DNA of 64,000 bases, taken from positions 620,001 through 684,000 of the forward strand of contig CAWGTX010000006.1 of NCBI GenBank assembly GCA_963825585.1, read 5' to 3'. Both the position numbers and the translations under genes were made by a program. The notes under the pieces were generated by a model that saw nothing but the letters and a program-made list of their open reading frames with translations, searched no databases and had not been told where the DNA came from. Origin of the DNA: JAOUGY01 sp963825585. GTDB lineage: Bacteria; Actinomycetota; Acidimicrobiia; Spongiisociales; ZC4RG35. This document shows, in pieces, positions 34,087 to 41,260 of this stretch. How positions within the stretch are numbered: the first letter of the stretch is position 1; each line of letters begins with the position of its first letter.

Positions 34087-34691
34087 ACGACACCATTCTC
34101 ACCGAGAAGATCTGGTGGTACCTGTCCAGATCGTCGGGCCTGGTGGCCTGGCTCATCCTGGCGCTGGCCGTGATCTGGGGGCTCCTGCTCTCCACCCGTC
34201 TGCTGCAGGAGCGGCGACGACCGGCGTGGCTCCTCGACCTGCACCGGTGGCTGGGCGGCCTCTCGGTGACGTTCACAGCCGTCCACCTGCTCGGACTGGT
34301 CCTCGACGAGTACGTCGAGTTCGGATGGCGGGAGCTGTTCCTCCCGTTCGCCAGCGATTGGCGGCCCGGGGCGGTGGCGTGGGGCATCGTCGGCTTCTAC
34401 CTGCTCGTCGCCGTCCAGGTGACATCGTTGATGATGAAGAAGCTGCCGCGACGCGTATGGAAGGCCGTCCACTTCTCGTCCTTCATCCTGTTCTGGGTTG
34501 CGAGCATCCACGCCGCCCAGGCCGGGACCGACACGACGGCGACGTGGTACCGCGTCGGCTCGGCGTTGATGATCGTGGCCGTGCTGTTCACGGTCGCCTA
34601 TCGCGTCCTCACGGCCGGGGCTTCGCGGCGTCGCGGGCAAGCCGGCGACCGCGTCCAACGTCGGACCGAGGAGACCGTGTCGAGCTCATAG
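34083..34691 (+). CDS. Ferric-reductase-like transmembrane protein (b-type cytochrome)
   Basis: The 202-residue protein has about six membrane helices. Histidines fall in pairs on two of them: LDLHRWLGG with AVHLLGL, and KAVHFSSF with SIHAAQAG, the ferric-reductase-like arrangement for haem b. Such subunits pass electrons across the membrane to flavin or molybdenum partners. GTG at 34083 overlaps the apbE stop by four bases (GTGA). An operon of ApbE plus this cytochrome suggests an envelope electron-transfer chain with a flavinylated partner encoded here or elsewhere. Confidence 0.88.
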   Translation: MNDTILTEKIWWYLSRSSGLVAWLILALAVIWGLLLSTRLLQERRRPAWLLDLHRWLGGLSVTFTAVHLLGLVLDEYVEFGWRELFLPFASDWRPGAVAWGIVGFYLLVAVQVTSLMMKKLPRRVWKAVHFSSFILFWVASIHAAQAGTDTTATWYRVGSALMIVAVLFTVAYRVLTAGASRRRGQAGDRVQRRTEETVSSS

Positions 34692-34716
34692 CAGGCGGGA
34701 TGGTGGACGGATCGCC

Positions 34717-35538
34717 TCAGATTCGTCCCAGGAGCGTCCCGAGCAGCCTTGAGAACCGCTCCTGTGCCTCCGCTCCCGCCGCCGTCACCTCGTCGTGACT
34801 GAGGGGCGTCGGTGAGATCCCGGCCGCCAGGTTGGTGACCAACGAGATGCCCAGGATGGCGGCGCCCATGTGTCGGGCGGCGATCGCCTCCGGCACCGTC
34901 GACATCCCCACCATGTCGGCTCCCATCCGTTTCGCCATCTGGACCTCTGCCGGCGTCTCGTAGGTCGGACCGAGGAACCAGGCGTACACCCCGTCGCCCA
35001 GTCCAACCCCGACCTCTCGAGCTACCCGATGGGCGAGTTCCCGAAGCTCGGGTGTGTACGTGGTCGACATGTCGGGGAAACGGGGGCCGAGGCGCTCGTC
35101 GTTCGGACCCAGCAACGGCGTCTGTCCAGCCAGGTTGAGATGGTCGCGGATCAGGGCGAGGTCACCCGCCGACATTCCGTCGCCACATCCGCCGCAGGCA
35201 TTGGTGAGCACGACCGTGCCGGCGCCGGCCAGGATCGACGCCCGAACGGCGAACGTGACCGTCTCCATCGAGTGGCCCTCGTAGGCGTGCGCCCGTCCCG
35301 CCAGCAGGAGCACACGATTGGGGCCGAACTGAGCCGAGTAGGCGGTGCCGGCATGCCCGGCCACGTGAGGCACCGGGAACCCGGGGATGTCGGAGTAGGG
35401 AACGGCGACGGTGTCGTCCAACCCGGCCGGGTAGTCACCGAGCCCGGAACCGAGCACCGCCACAACATCATGGCGGGGGTGTCCCGTTGCCTCCCCGATC
35501 ACCGCCGCTGCATGCGAGAGCCGTTCATAGAGATCCAT
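34717..35538 (-). CDS. punA: Purine nucleoside phosphorylase
   Basis: The protein has 273 residues, typical of the trimeric PNP class. Motifs are VVAVLGSGLGDY (about 26), LLLAGRAHAYEGHSMETV (phosphate loop, about 78), VLTNACGGCGDGMSAGDLAL and the purine-site region FLGPTYETPAEVQMAKRMGADMVGMSTVPE (seen as GPTYETPAEVQ and GADMVGMSTVPE). It splits inosine and guanosine with phosphate. It converges with the ferric-reductase-like gene. The start is ATG at 35538; a repeat-filled 345-base gap lies upstream. Confidence 0.94.
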   Translation of the reverse strand: MDLYERLSHAAAVIGEATGHPRHDVVAVLGSGLGDYPAGLDDTVAVPYSDIPGFPVPHVAGHAGTAYSAQFGPNRVLLLAGRAHAYEGHSMETVTFAVRASILAGAGTVVLTNACGGCGDGMSAGDLALIRDHLNLAGQTPLLGPNDERLGPRFPDMSTTYTPELRELAHRVAREVGVGLGDGVYAWFLGPTYETPAEVQMAKRMGADMVGMSTVPEAIAARHMGAAILGISLVTNLAAGISPTPLSHDEVTAAGAEAQERFSRLLGTLLGRI

Positions 35539-35883
35539 GGCGGGAGTATGGCCGAGGCTGACCGGATAGGGGTGTCGGGGCTCCAGCCAGGGCGGGGAGC
35601 TGGGGGCGAGGGGCGAGGGGCCAGAAGAGCTGCTGGCTCCTGGCTGCTGGCTGCTGGCTACTGGCTACTGGCTACTGGCTACTACGAAGCCGGGAGCGAG
35701 GAGCCAGAAGAGCTGCTGGCTCCTCGCTCCTCGCACCAGGCACCTCCCTTGTCCCGGTAGAACGGACTCCTCTTCGGCTCGCTCCCTGTCCGCGGCGCCG
35801 GAACAGTATTTGAGCGTGGATTCCAATTCTGCGGGGTTGAGTTGTACGATCATGTCCAGACCTCGAACGAAGGAGTCGATCCG
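35539..35883. repeat. Heptamer repeat region upstream of etfB
   Basis: The 345-base gap between divergent pnp and etfB has no gene. CTGGCTN heptamers run in tandem at about 35632-35681 (CTGGCTC, CTGGCTG twice, CTGGCTA four times). A 20-base segment, CCAGAAGAGCTGCTGGCTCC, occurs exactly at 35621-35640 and again at 35704-35723. The last 100 bases before etfB lack repeats and should hold its promoter. Confidence 0.75.
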
Positions 35884-36642
35884 ATGAAGGTGGTCGTCTG
35901 CGTCAAGCAGATCCCAGATCCGGCCACCCCGTACGCTCTCGAGCCCGACAGCCACTGGTTGGTCCGTCCGGCAGAGCAGGTCCTCGATGATACGGACCGC
36001 TACGGGGTCGAAATGGGATTGCAGCTCGCCCAGGCCAACGGTGGCACGGTGACACTCGTCAGCATGGGCCCGGCCGGCAACATGCAGGGAATTCGTCAGG
36101 CACTCGCCATGGGTGCCGACAAGGCGGTCGTGGTCGACGACGGCGCCCTGAGGGGATCCGATGCCCTCACCACCGCCCGGGTGCTGGCAGCGGCGATCTC
36201 GAAGGAAGGGTTCGACGTCGTGATCGCCGGCACCGAGTCCACCGACGGCTACGCCGGCGTGGTGCCGCAAATGGTCGCCGAACTGCTCGACGTGCCCGCC
36301 CTCACCTACGCCACCAAGGTGGAACTGGGCGAGGGCACCGTGCGCATCCATCGCCAGACCGCCACCGGCTACGACGCAGTCGACGCGTCCCTCCCAGCGG
36401 TGGTGTCGGTGACAGCCGGCGTGGTCGAGCCCCGCTACCCCACCTTCAAGGGGATCATGGACGCCAAGAAGAAGCCGGTCGACTCGCTCACCGTCGGTGA
36501 CCTCGGTGTGTCCACCGACATCGAACAGAAGGTGGCCACCATCGACGCCGCCGAGGAGCGGCAGGCCGGTCAGAAGATCGAGGACGATGGCGAAGCCTTC
36601 ATGGAGATCGTCCGCAAGCTCGAACAGGTGAAGGTGATCTGA
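35884..36642 (+). CDS. etfB: Electron transfer flavoprotein beta subunit
   Basis: EtfB (252 residues) binds AMP and, with EtfA, takes electrons from acyl-CoA dehydrogenases. It starts MKVVVCVKQIPDPATPY and has DDTDRYGVEMGLQLAQANGG, VSMGPAGNMQGIRQALAMGAD, VIAGTESTDGYAGVVPQMVAE and the recognition-loop region EPRYPTFKGIMDAKKKPVD. GAAGGAG precedes the ATG at 35884. Its stop overlaps the etfA start by one base (TGATG). Confidence 0.97.
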   Translation: MKVVVCVKQIPDPATPYALEPDSHWLVRPAEQVLDDTDRYGVEMGLQLAQANGGTVTLVSMGPAGNMQGIRQALAMGADKAVVVDDGALRGSDALTTARVLAAAISKEGFDVVIAGTESTDGYAGVVPQMVAELLDVPALTYATKVELGEGTVRIHRQTATGYDAVDASLPAVVSVTAGVVEPRYPTFKGIMDAKKKPVDSLTVGDLGVSTDIEQKVATIDAAEERQAGQKIEDDGEAFMEIVRKLEQVKVI

Positions 36643-37595
36643 TGGCGAACATCTGGGTCTTCGTCCAGGAATCCAACGGCGCACCCACCACCCTGGGACT
36701 CGAGTTGCTCACCAAGGCACGCAGCCTGGGGGACGTCACCGCCGTCTACGTCGGTGCAGGGTCCGATGCCGCCTTCGCCACCCTCGGCGAGTACGGCGCC
36801 GCCTCGGTCTACCACCTCGACCCCGGCGACGCACTGCTCTCGGCTCCGGTGGCGGCGGCGCTCGCAGACCTCGTCGGTCAGTCTGCTCCCGATCTCATCC
36901 TGTTCGGCCAGGCGTACGACGACCGCGACGTGGCTGGGCGGCTGGCGGCCAAGCTCGGCCGCTCCGTGTTGTCCAACGCCGTGGACGTGTCGATCGACGG
37001 CAGCGTGTCCGCCAAGCACGAGATCTTCGGCGGCACCCAGGTCGCAACCTCGGTCCTGAACGGTGCCGCCCCGAACCTCGTGATCTGCCGACCCAAGTCC
37101 TTCCCGGCCGAGTCTGCCGGCGGCGGCGCTCCGGCCGTCACCCAGGTTTCGCTGCCGGATGTGGGACGTTCCGCCGCCACGGTCGTGGAGTCCCACACCG
37201 AGGAGAAGGAGGGGCCCCAGCTCGAGGAGGCGGCGGTGATCGTCAGTGGCGGGCGCGGTCTCGGCAACGCCGACAATTACGCCCTGATCGAGCGGGTCGC
37301 CAAACCCCTGGCAGCAGCCACCGGCGCCACCCGTGCCATCGTCGATGCGGGCTGGGTTCCGTACTCGAAGCAGGTGGGCCAGACCGGCAAGACAGTGAAG
37401 CCGGACGTCTACATCGCCTGTGGTGTGTCCGGGGCCATGCAACACCTGGTGGGGATGAAGGACTCCAAGACCATCATCGCCATCAACAAGGACCCCGACG
37501 CCCCCATATTCGGAGTCGCAGACCTCGGCATCGTGGGCGACGTCACGTCCGTCCTTCCCAAGCTGGCCGAAGAGCTGGAGAAGCGCAAGGGCTGA
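36642..37595 (+). CDS. etfA: Electron transfer flavoprotein alpha subunit
   Basis: EtfA (317 residues) carries the FAD. The N-terminal domain begins NIWVFVQESNGAP; the C-terminal FAD domain has VIVSGGRGLGNADNYALIE, GATRAIVDAGWVPYSKQVGQTGK, PDVYIACGVSGAMQHLVGM and IAINKDPDAPIFGVADLGIV. It is translationally coupled to etfB. A perfect 11-base-arm hairpin 22 bases downstream probably terminates the operon. Partner dehydrogenases are not in this window, except that the crotonase at 3.6 kb would fit the same fatty-acid pathway. Confidence 0.97.
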   Translation: MANIWVFVQESNGAPTTLGLELLTKARSLGDVTAVYVGAGSDAAFATLGEYGAASVYHLDPGDALLSAPVAAALADLVGQSAPDLILFGQAYDDRDVAGRLAAKLGRSVLSNAVDVSIDGSVSAKHEIFGGTQVATSVLNGAAPNLVICRPKSFPAESAGGGAPAVTQVSLPDVGRSAATVVESHTEEKEGPQLEEAAVIVSGGRGLGNADNYALIERVAKPLAAATGATRAIVDAGWVPYSKQVGQTGKTVKPDVYIACGVSGAMQHLVGMKDSKTIIAINKDPDAPIFGVADLGIVGDVTSVLPKLAEELEKRKG

Positions 37596-37617
37596 GCCCT
37601 CTCGGCCCGATGATCCG

Positions 37618-37643
37618 GTGTGGGCGCCTGCGGGCGCCCACAC
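37618..37643 (+). terminator. Strong hairpin after etfA
   Basis: GTGTGGGCGCC (37618-37628) and GGCGCCCACAC (37633-37643) are perfect 11-base arms with a TGCG loop, placed 22 bases after the etfA stop. No T run follows. Confidence 0.7.
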
Positions 37644-37672
37644 TGGCGTCCATCGCACCCAGTACCACGACC

Positions 37673-37734
37673 TGTTGACCTGTGTTGTCTGACCTGTTGA
37701 CCTGTTGACCTGTCGACCTGTCGACCTGTCGACC
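37673..37734. repeat. Octamer repeat, six copies (TGTTGACC/TGTCGACC)
   Basis: One copy at 37673-37680 and five perfect head-to-tail copies at 37695-37734, the first two TGTTGACC and the last three TGTCGACC, lie between etfA and the convergent repeat-protein gene. The last copy touches that gene's stop codon. Read on the minus strand the unit is GGTCRACA. Confidence 0.85.
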
Positions 37735-38207
37735 TATTGCCTGACCCAGAAGATGCCACCCATCTCGAACATCTCGTCCCACAGCGGACGCAGTGCCGCC
37801 AGGTACGCAACCACTGCCACGACACCCACGCCGACCACGCTCAGCGGGCTCACCCGTGGCCGCCAAACCGTTTGAGAGAGACGACCGTGCCGCAGATCAC
37901 CCAGCGACAAACGGCCCAGCAGTCCGGCCGGCAACAGTCCGCCCGCAAGCGACCCGAACCCGAGCATGCCGCCTCCGTAGAGGATGCCGATCCCCACCTG
38001 GCCGACCGCCACCACACCGATGGCGAGCTGTCCGATGGCGATCACACCTCGCGCCAGCTGCCCGATGGCGATGACCCCCGTCGCCAACTGTCCGATGGCG
38101 ACCACTCCGGTCGCCAGCGGCCCGATGGCGATGATGCCCTGAGCTTCGACGCCGACCGAGAAGACCTTCACGCCCGGGCACAGTACCGGGTGGGCGAACG
38201 CACTCAA
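37734..38207 (-). CDS. Membrane protein with ten-residue GVIAIGQLAT repeats
   Basis: This 157-residue protein is dominated by five tandem ten-residue repeats of the form G-[VI]-[VI]-A-[IV]-G-[QP]-[LV]-A-x (about residues 23-72), then a Gly-rich stretch (GILYGGGMLGFGSLAGGLLP). A charged segment and one membrane helix follow (VVGVGVVAVVAYLAAL, about 123-138). The regular period is that of a solenoid or beta-helix-like repeat. TTG at 38207 overlaps the upstream lipoprotein stop (TTGA) and AAGG precedes it, so coupling is likely. I recognise no named family. Confidence 0.7.
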   Translation of the reverse strand: MSAFAHPVLCPGVKVFSVGVEAQGIIAIGPLATGVVAIGQLATGVIAIGQLARGVIAIGQLAIGVVAVGQVGIGILYGGGMLGFGSLAGGLLPAGLLGRLSLGDLRHGRLSQTVWRPRVSPLSVVGVGVVAVVAYLAALRPLWDEMFEMGGIFWVRQ

Positions 38208-38599
38208 CCGACCTTGGCGAAACGAAGCAGGATGGCCTCGCCCTCCAACTCGAGGCTGTCACCGTCGAGTCGATAGATGCTGGTCTCCCGCAGGGCCTCC
38301 CAGTACTCGTTCTCCACCGCCATCACCGGCTGGGAACAGACGCCATCGGTGATGTCTCCTTCCCCGAACAACGCGAACCGGCCGCCCACGATGTCGGCCT
38401 CCACCACGTACTCGTTGCAGCCGGCGACCCCTGACACGGCGCCGCGTTCCACCTGGAGTGTCACCGGCGCCCCGTCGACCGGCCGGATCGTCTCACCGGC
38501 CACCTGTGCCTCGACCAGCGACCAGGCGCCGTCGGCCTCACGTGACATGAGACCGCACGACGACAGCACGAACACCAGTGCGATCAGAAACCACCGCAT
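38204..38599 (-). CDS. META-domain lipoprotein (HslJ-like)
   Basis: This 131-residue protein has a lipoprotein signal (MRWFLIALVFVLSSCG, lipobox SSC). A META/HslJ-like domain follows: WSLVEAQVAGETI, VTLQVERGAVSGVAGCNEYV (family G-C-N-x-Y) and DGVCSQPVMAVENEYWEAL (family T-x-x-A-C-x-x-x-x-x-x-E-x-x-(F/Y)). The domain is linked to heat-shock or stress proteins in other bacteria. The ATG at 38599 begins the signal peptide directly. It is upstream of and coupled to the repeat membrane protein. Confidence 0.82.
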   Translation of the reverse strand: MRWFLIALVFVLSSCGLMSREADGAWSLVEAQVAGETIRPVDGAPVTLQVERGAVSGVAGCNEYVVEADIVGGRFALFGEGDITDGVCSQPVMAVENEYWEALRETSIYRLDGDSLELEGEAILLRFAKVG

Positions 38600-38790
38600 G
38601 CTGGTGAGGATACGACGGCAGCCGAGCCACGCTCGCCTGACGGAGGTGATCGGGTCTACGAACGTTGAGCGCGGGGCGAGGAAGCCGGGTCGAACAGTCG
38701 GCACGAGCACGGTGAACGGTCAACAGTGAACCGTGAACGGCGACGTGACAGCGACGAGAGGCAGCTCCATCGAGACTTCGCTCGCCGACG

Positions 38791-39576
38791 TCAGTACACC
38801 TCCGGGACCTTGTTCAGGTTTTCCATCGGGGGGCGCTGGTAGCCGCCGTCGCGAACGATCTCGGGCAGATCTATGGGCGGGTAGTCGACCGGCCCGTAGG
38901 GGATGAGCGACAACAGATGCGTGATGGTGTTGAGCCTGGCGCGCTTCTTGTCGTCGCCGTCCACCACCCACCACGGTGACTCGGGGATCGAGGTGTGCTC
39001 CATCATGATGTCCTTGGCCCGGGAGTACTCGGTCCACCGGCTCCGGGAGTACACGTCCATCTCCGAGAACTTCCACCGTTTGGCCGGGCTGGCCAGACGA
39101 TCCTTGAACCGTTGCTCCTGGATGTCGTCCGACACCGAAAACCAGTACTTCACGACCTGCACTCCTGAGCGGATCAGCATCCGCTCGAATTCGGGAACCG
39201 AACGGATGAACTCCCAGTACTCGGCGTCGCTGCAGAACCCCATCACCCGCTCCACCCCGGCGCGGTTGTACCAGGACCGGTCGAACAGGGCCATTTCTCC
39301 CCCGGATGGGAGGTGGCTGATGTAGCGCTGGAAATACCACTGGGAACGTTCCCGTTCGGTGGGTTTGGGCAACGCCACCACCTTGCAGAATCGGGGGTTG
39401 AGCGGATCGGAGATACGGCTGATCGTGCTCCCCTTGCCGGCGGCATCACGCCCCTCGAAGACGACCACCAGCTTGTGTCCGCTGTGACGGATCCACTCCA
39501 GCATCTTCACCAGCTCGAGCTGGAGATCAGCGAGCGAGTCTTCGTAATCCTTCTTGGCGAGCTTCTCGTTGGTCAT
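38791..39576 (-). CDS. ppk2: Polyphosphate kinase 2 family protein
   Basis: This 261-residue PPK2 uses polyphosphate to phosphorylate nucleotides. It has Walker A VVFEGRDAAGKGSTISRI (about 38), then RSQWYFQRYISHLPSGGEMA and FDRSWYNRAGVE (Walker B and lid), and KYWFSVSDDIQEQRF. PPPK and nearby residues follow the PPK2 class I type (one domain). The ATG at 39576 (MTNEKLAKKDYE) is preferred over an in-frame upstream codon. It stands alone between the META lipoprotein and cdd. Confidence 0.95.
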   Translation of the reverse strand: MTNEKLAKKDYEDSLADLQLELVKMLEWIRHSGHKLVVVFEGRDAAGKGSTISRISDPLNPRFCKVVALPKPTERERSQWYFQRYISHLPSGGEMALFDRSWYNRAGVERVMGFCSDAEYWEFIRSVPEFERMLIRSGVQVVKYWFSVSDDIQEQRFKDRLASPAKRWKFSEMDVYSRSRWTEYSRAKDIMMEHTSIPESPWWVVDGDDKKRARLNTITHLLSLIPYGPVDYPPIDLPEIVRDGGYQRPPMENLNKVPEVY

Positions 39577-39693
39577 GGCCGTTGATCCTAGGACCACACC
39601 ACCGACCTCGACCGGGCCAAACGTCACCGGTTGCCGAGGTGTGCCACGGCGCGCCGGACCGGACAGGGCCCGCTCACCCTCCGGTGCGGTCTT

Positions 39694-40080
39694 TCAGAGC
39701 GAGAAGCGGTAGGGCAGGAGCTCGTCGAGTGTGTGGCTCCGGATCTCACCGTGGGCGGTGGTCACCAACACCCGGGAGACGTCGAACTCGCTCATGATCT
39801 GGCGACAGCGACCGCACGGATAGGCGAGATCGGTCTCCCGGGCGTCGATGCAGGCAACGGCGACCGTTGCGATCCTGCGCACACCCTGGGATGCGGCGTA
39901 GTTGACGGCGTTGGCTTCGGCGCACTGCGACACCGGATAGGCGGCGTTCTCGATGTTGGCCGAGCTGAACACCCGTCCGTCGTCGGCGACCACCACCGCC
40001 CCCACCCGGAACTTCGAGTACGGGGAGTACGAGCCGAGCGCTGCTTCCCGGGCCGCCGCCGCCATATCCTCGTCCGTCAC
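39694..40080 (-). CDS. cdd: Cytidine deaminase
   Basis: Cdd (128 residues) hydrolyses cytidine and deoxycytidine in salvage. Typical motifs are SYSPYSKFRVGAVVVADDG, NIENAAYPVSQCAEANAV (zinc Cys and proton-shuttle Glu) and PCGRCRQIMSEF (two zinc Cys). GTG at 40080 overlaps the ftsY stop by four bases (GTGA), so it is translated with ftsY. The coupling to the SRP receptor is unusual functionally but fits the general packing of this strand. Confidence 0.96.
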   Translation of the reverse strand: MTDEDMAAAAREAALGSYSPYSKFRVGAVVVADDGRVFSSANIENAAYPVSQCAEANAVNYAASQGVRRIATVAVACIDARETDLAYPCGRCRQIMSEFDVSRVLVTTAHGEIRSHTLDELLPYRFSL

Positions 40081-41122
40081 GTTTCACCCAGTAAGGCGTC
40101 GACGAAGGCCTCGGGATCGAAGGGAATCATGTCGTCCATTCCCTCCCCCACCCCGATGAACTTCACCGGCACGCCGAGTTCCTCCTCGATCGCCACCACC
40201 ACCCCGCCCTTGGCGGTGCCGTCGAGCTTCGACAAGACGATCCCGGTGATGCCGGCGGTCTCGCCGAACTGTCGGGCCTGGGCGATGCCGTTCTGGCCGG
40301 CGGTCGCATCGAGCACCATGAGAACCTCGTCGATGGCTCCGGACTCCCGCTCCAGCACCCGTCGGATCTTGGAGAGCTCGTCCATGAGGTTGCGCTTGGA
40401 GTGGAGACGGCCGGCGGTATCGACCATGACCACGTCGCGCCCGCGAGCTTTGGCGGCGGCGTAGGCGTCATATGCGACCGAGGCCGGATCGGCTCCCTCC
40501 TGCCCGCTGACCATGTCGACGCCGACACGATCCGCCCACGCCTTGAGTTGGGTGTCGGCGGCGGCGCGGAAGGTGTCAGCGGCGCCCAGCAGCGTCGTGA
40601 CCCCCTGATCGTCGAGCCGCTTGGCGATCTTGGCGATCGATGTGGTCTTCCCGGTCCCATTGACACCCACCACCATCACAACGGCCGGCTTGGATTCGAG
40701 GTGCAGCTCCCGGTCCTTGCCCGACAGGGTGGACATCACCTCGACGCGCAGCAGGCCGCGCGCGCCTGCGACGGCGACTCGGGACCGGCTTTGCGGACCC
40801 GTTCGACGATGGCGGTGGAGGCCGCCACCCCGACATCCACACCGATGAGCGCCTCCTCGAGTGAGTCCCAGAATTCGTCGTCCATGGCACCGCGACCGAA
40901 CACCGATTTGAGCGCGCCGGACAGAGCAGTCCGGGACTTTGCGAGCCGCACGCCGAGTGGCGGCGCCGCCGTCGGCGCTGACGTAGCCGGGGCGGCGCCG
41001 GCCCGGGCGCGGGCCACCTCCCGTTCGATCGACTTGGGGCGCCGGATGATCACGAAGCCGACCACGGCCACGATCACGACCAGCAGGACGGCGACTGCGA
41101 TGACGATTTCTGTGGTGCTCAT
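40077..41122 (-). CDS. ftsY: Signal recognition particle receptor FtsY, split by a frameshift
   Basis: The 5' part (41122-40736, 128 residues) has an N-terminal membrane helix (IVIAVAVLLVVIVAVVGFVII) and the N domain, ending VRKAGPESPSQARA. The reading frame is then lost at a CG run (about 40757-40765). The other frame resumes with LLRVEVMSTLSGKDREL and the whole G domain: VVGVNGTGKTTSIAKIAK, AADTFRAAA, DTAGRLHSK, SKLDGTAKGG and GVGEGMDDMIPFDP. A 2-base insertion (or 1-base loss) explains it. The upstream stop and a possible internal ATG overlap as TGATG (40738-40734) after GAGG, so separate translation of the G domain is conceivable. FtsY is normally essential. Confidence 0.88.
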
Positions 41123-41224
41123 GAACCCCGAAGGGTAATGCCACCCAGCCTCTGGCTACCACGGCGAACCGACCCGGGCGAGGGACCGTCCAGCCTCCAC
41201 CACAGGGATGTGAAGCAGAGGGCC

Positions 41225-41248
41225 CCCCGGGACGATGCCGTCCCGGGG
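41225..41248 (-). terminator. Hairpin after smc
   Basis: CCCCGGGACG (41225-41234) and CGTCCCGGGG (41239-41248) are perfect 10-base arms with a 4-base loop, 12 bases past the smc stop codon. It separates smc from ftsY. Confidence 0.65.
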
Positions 41249-41260
41249 CTTCCCCGCGTG

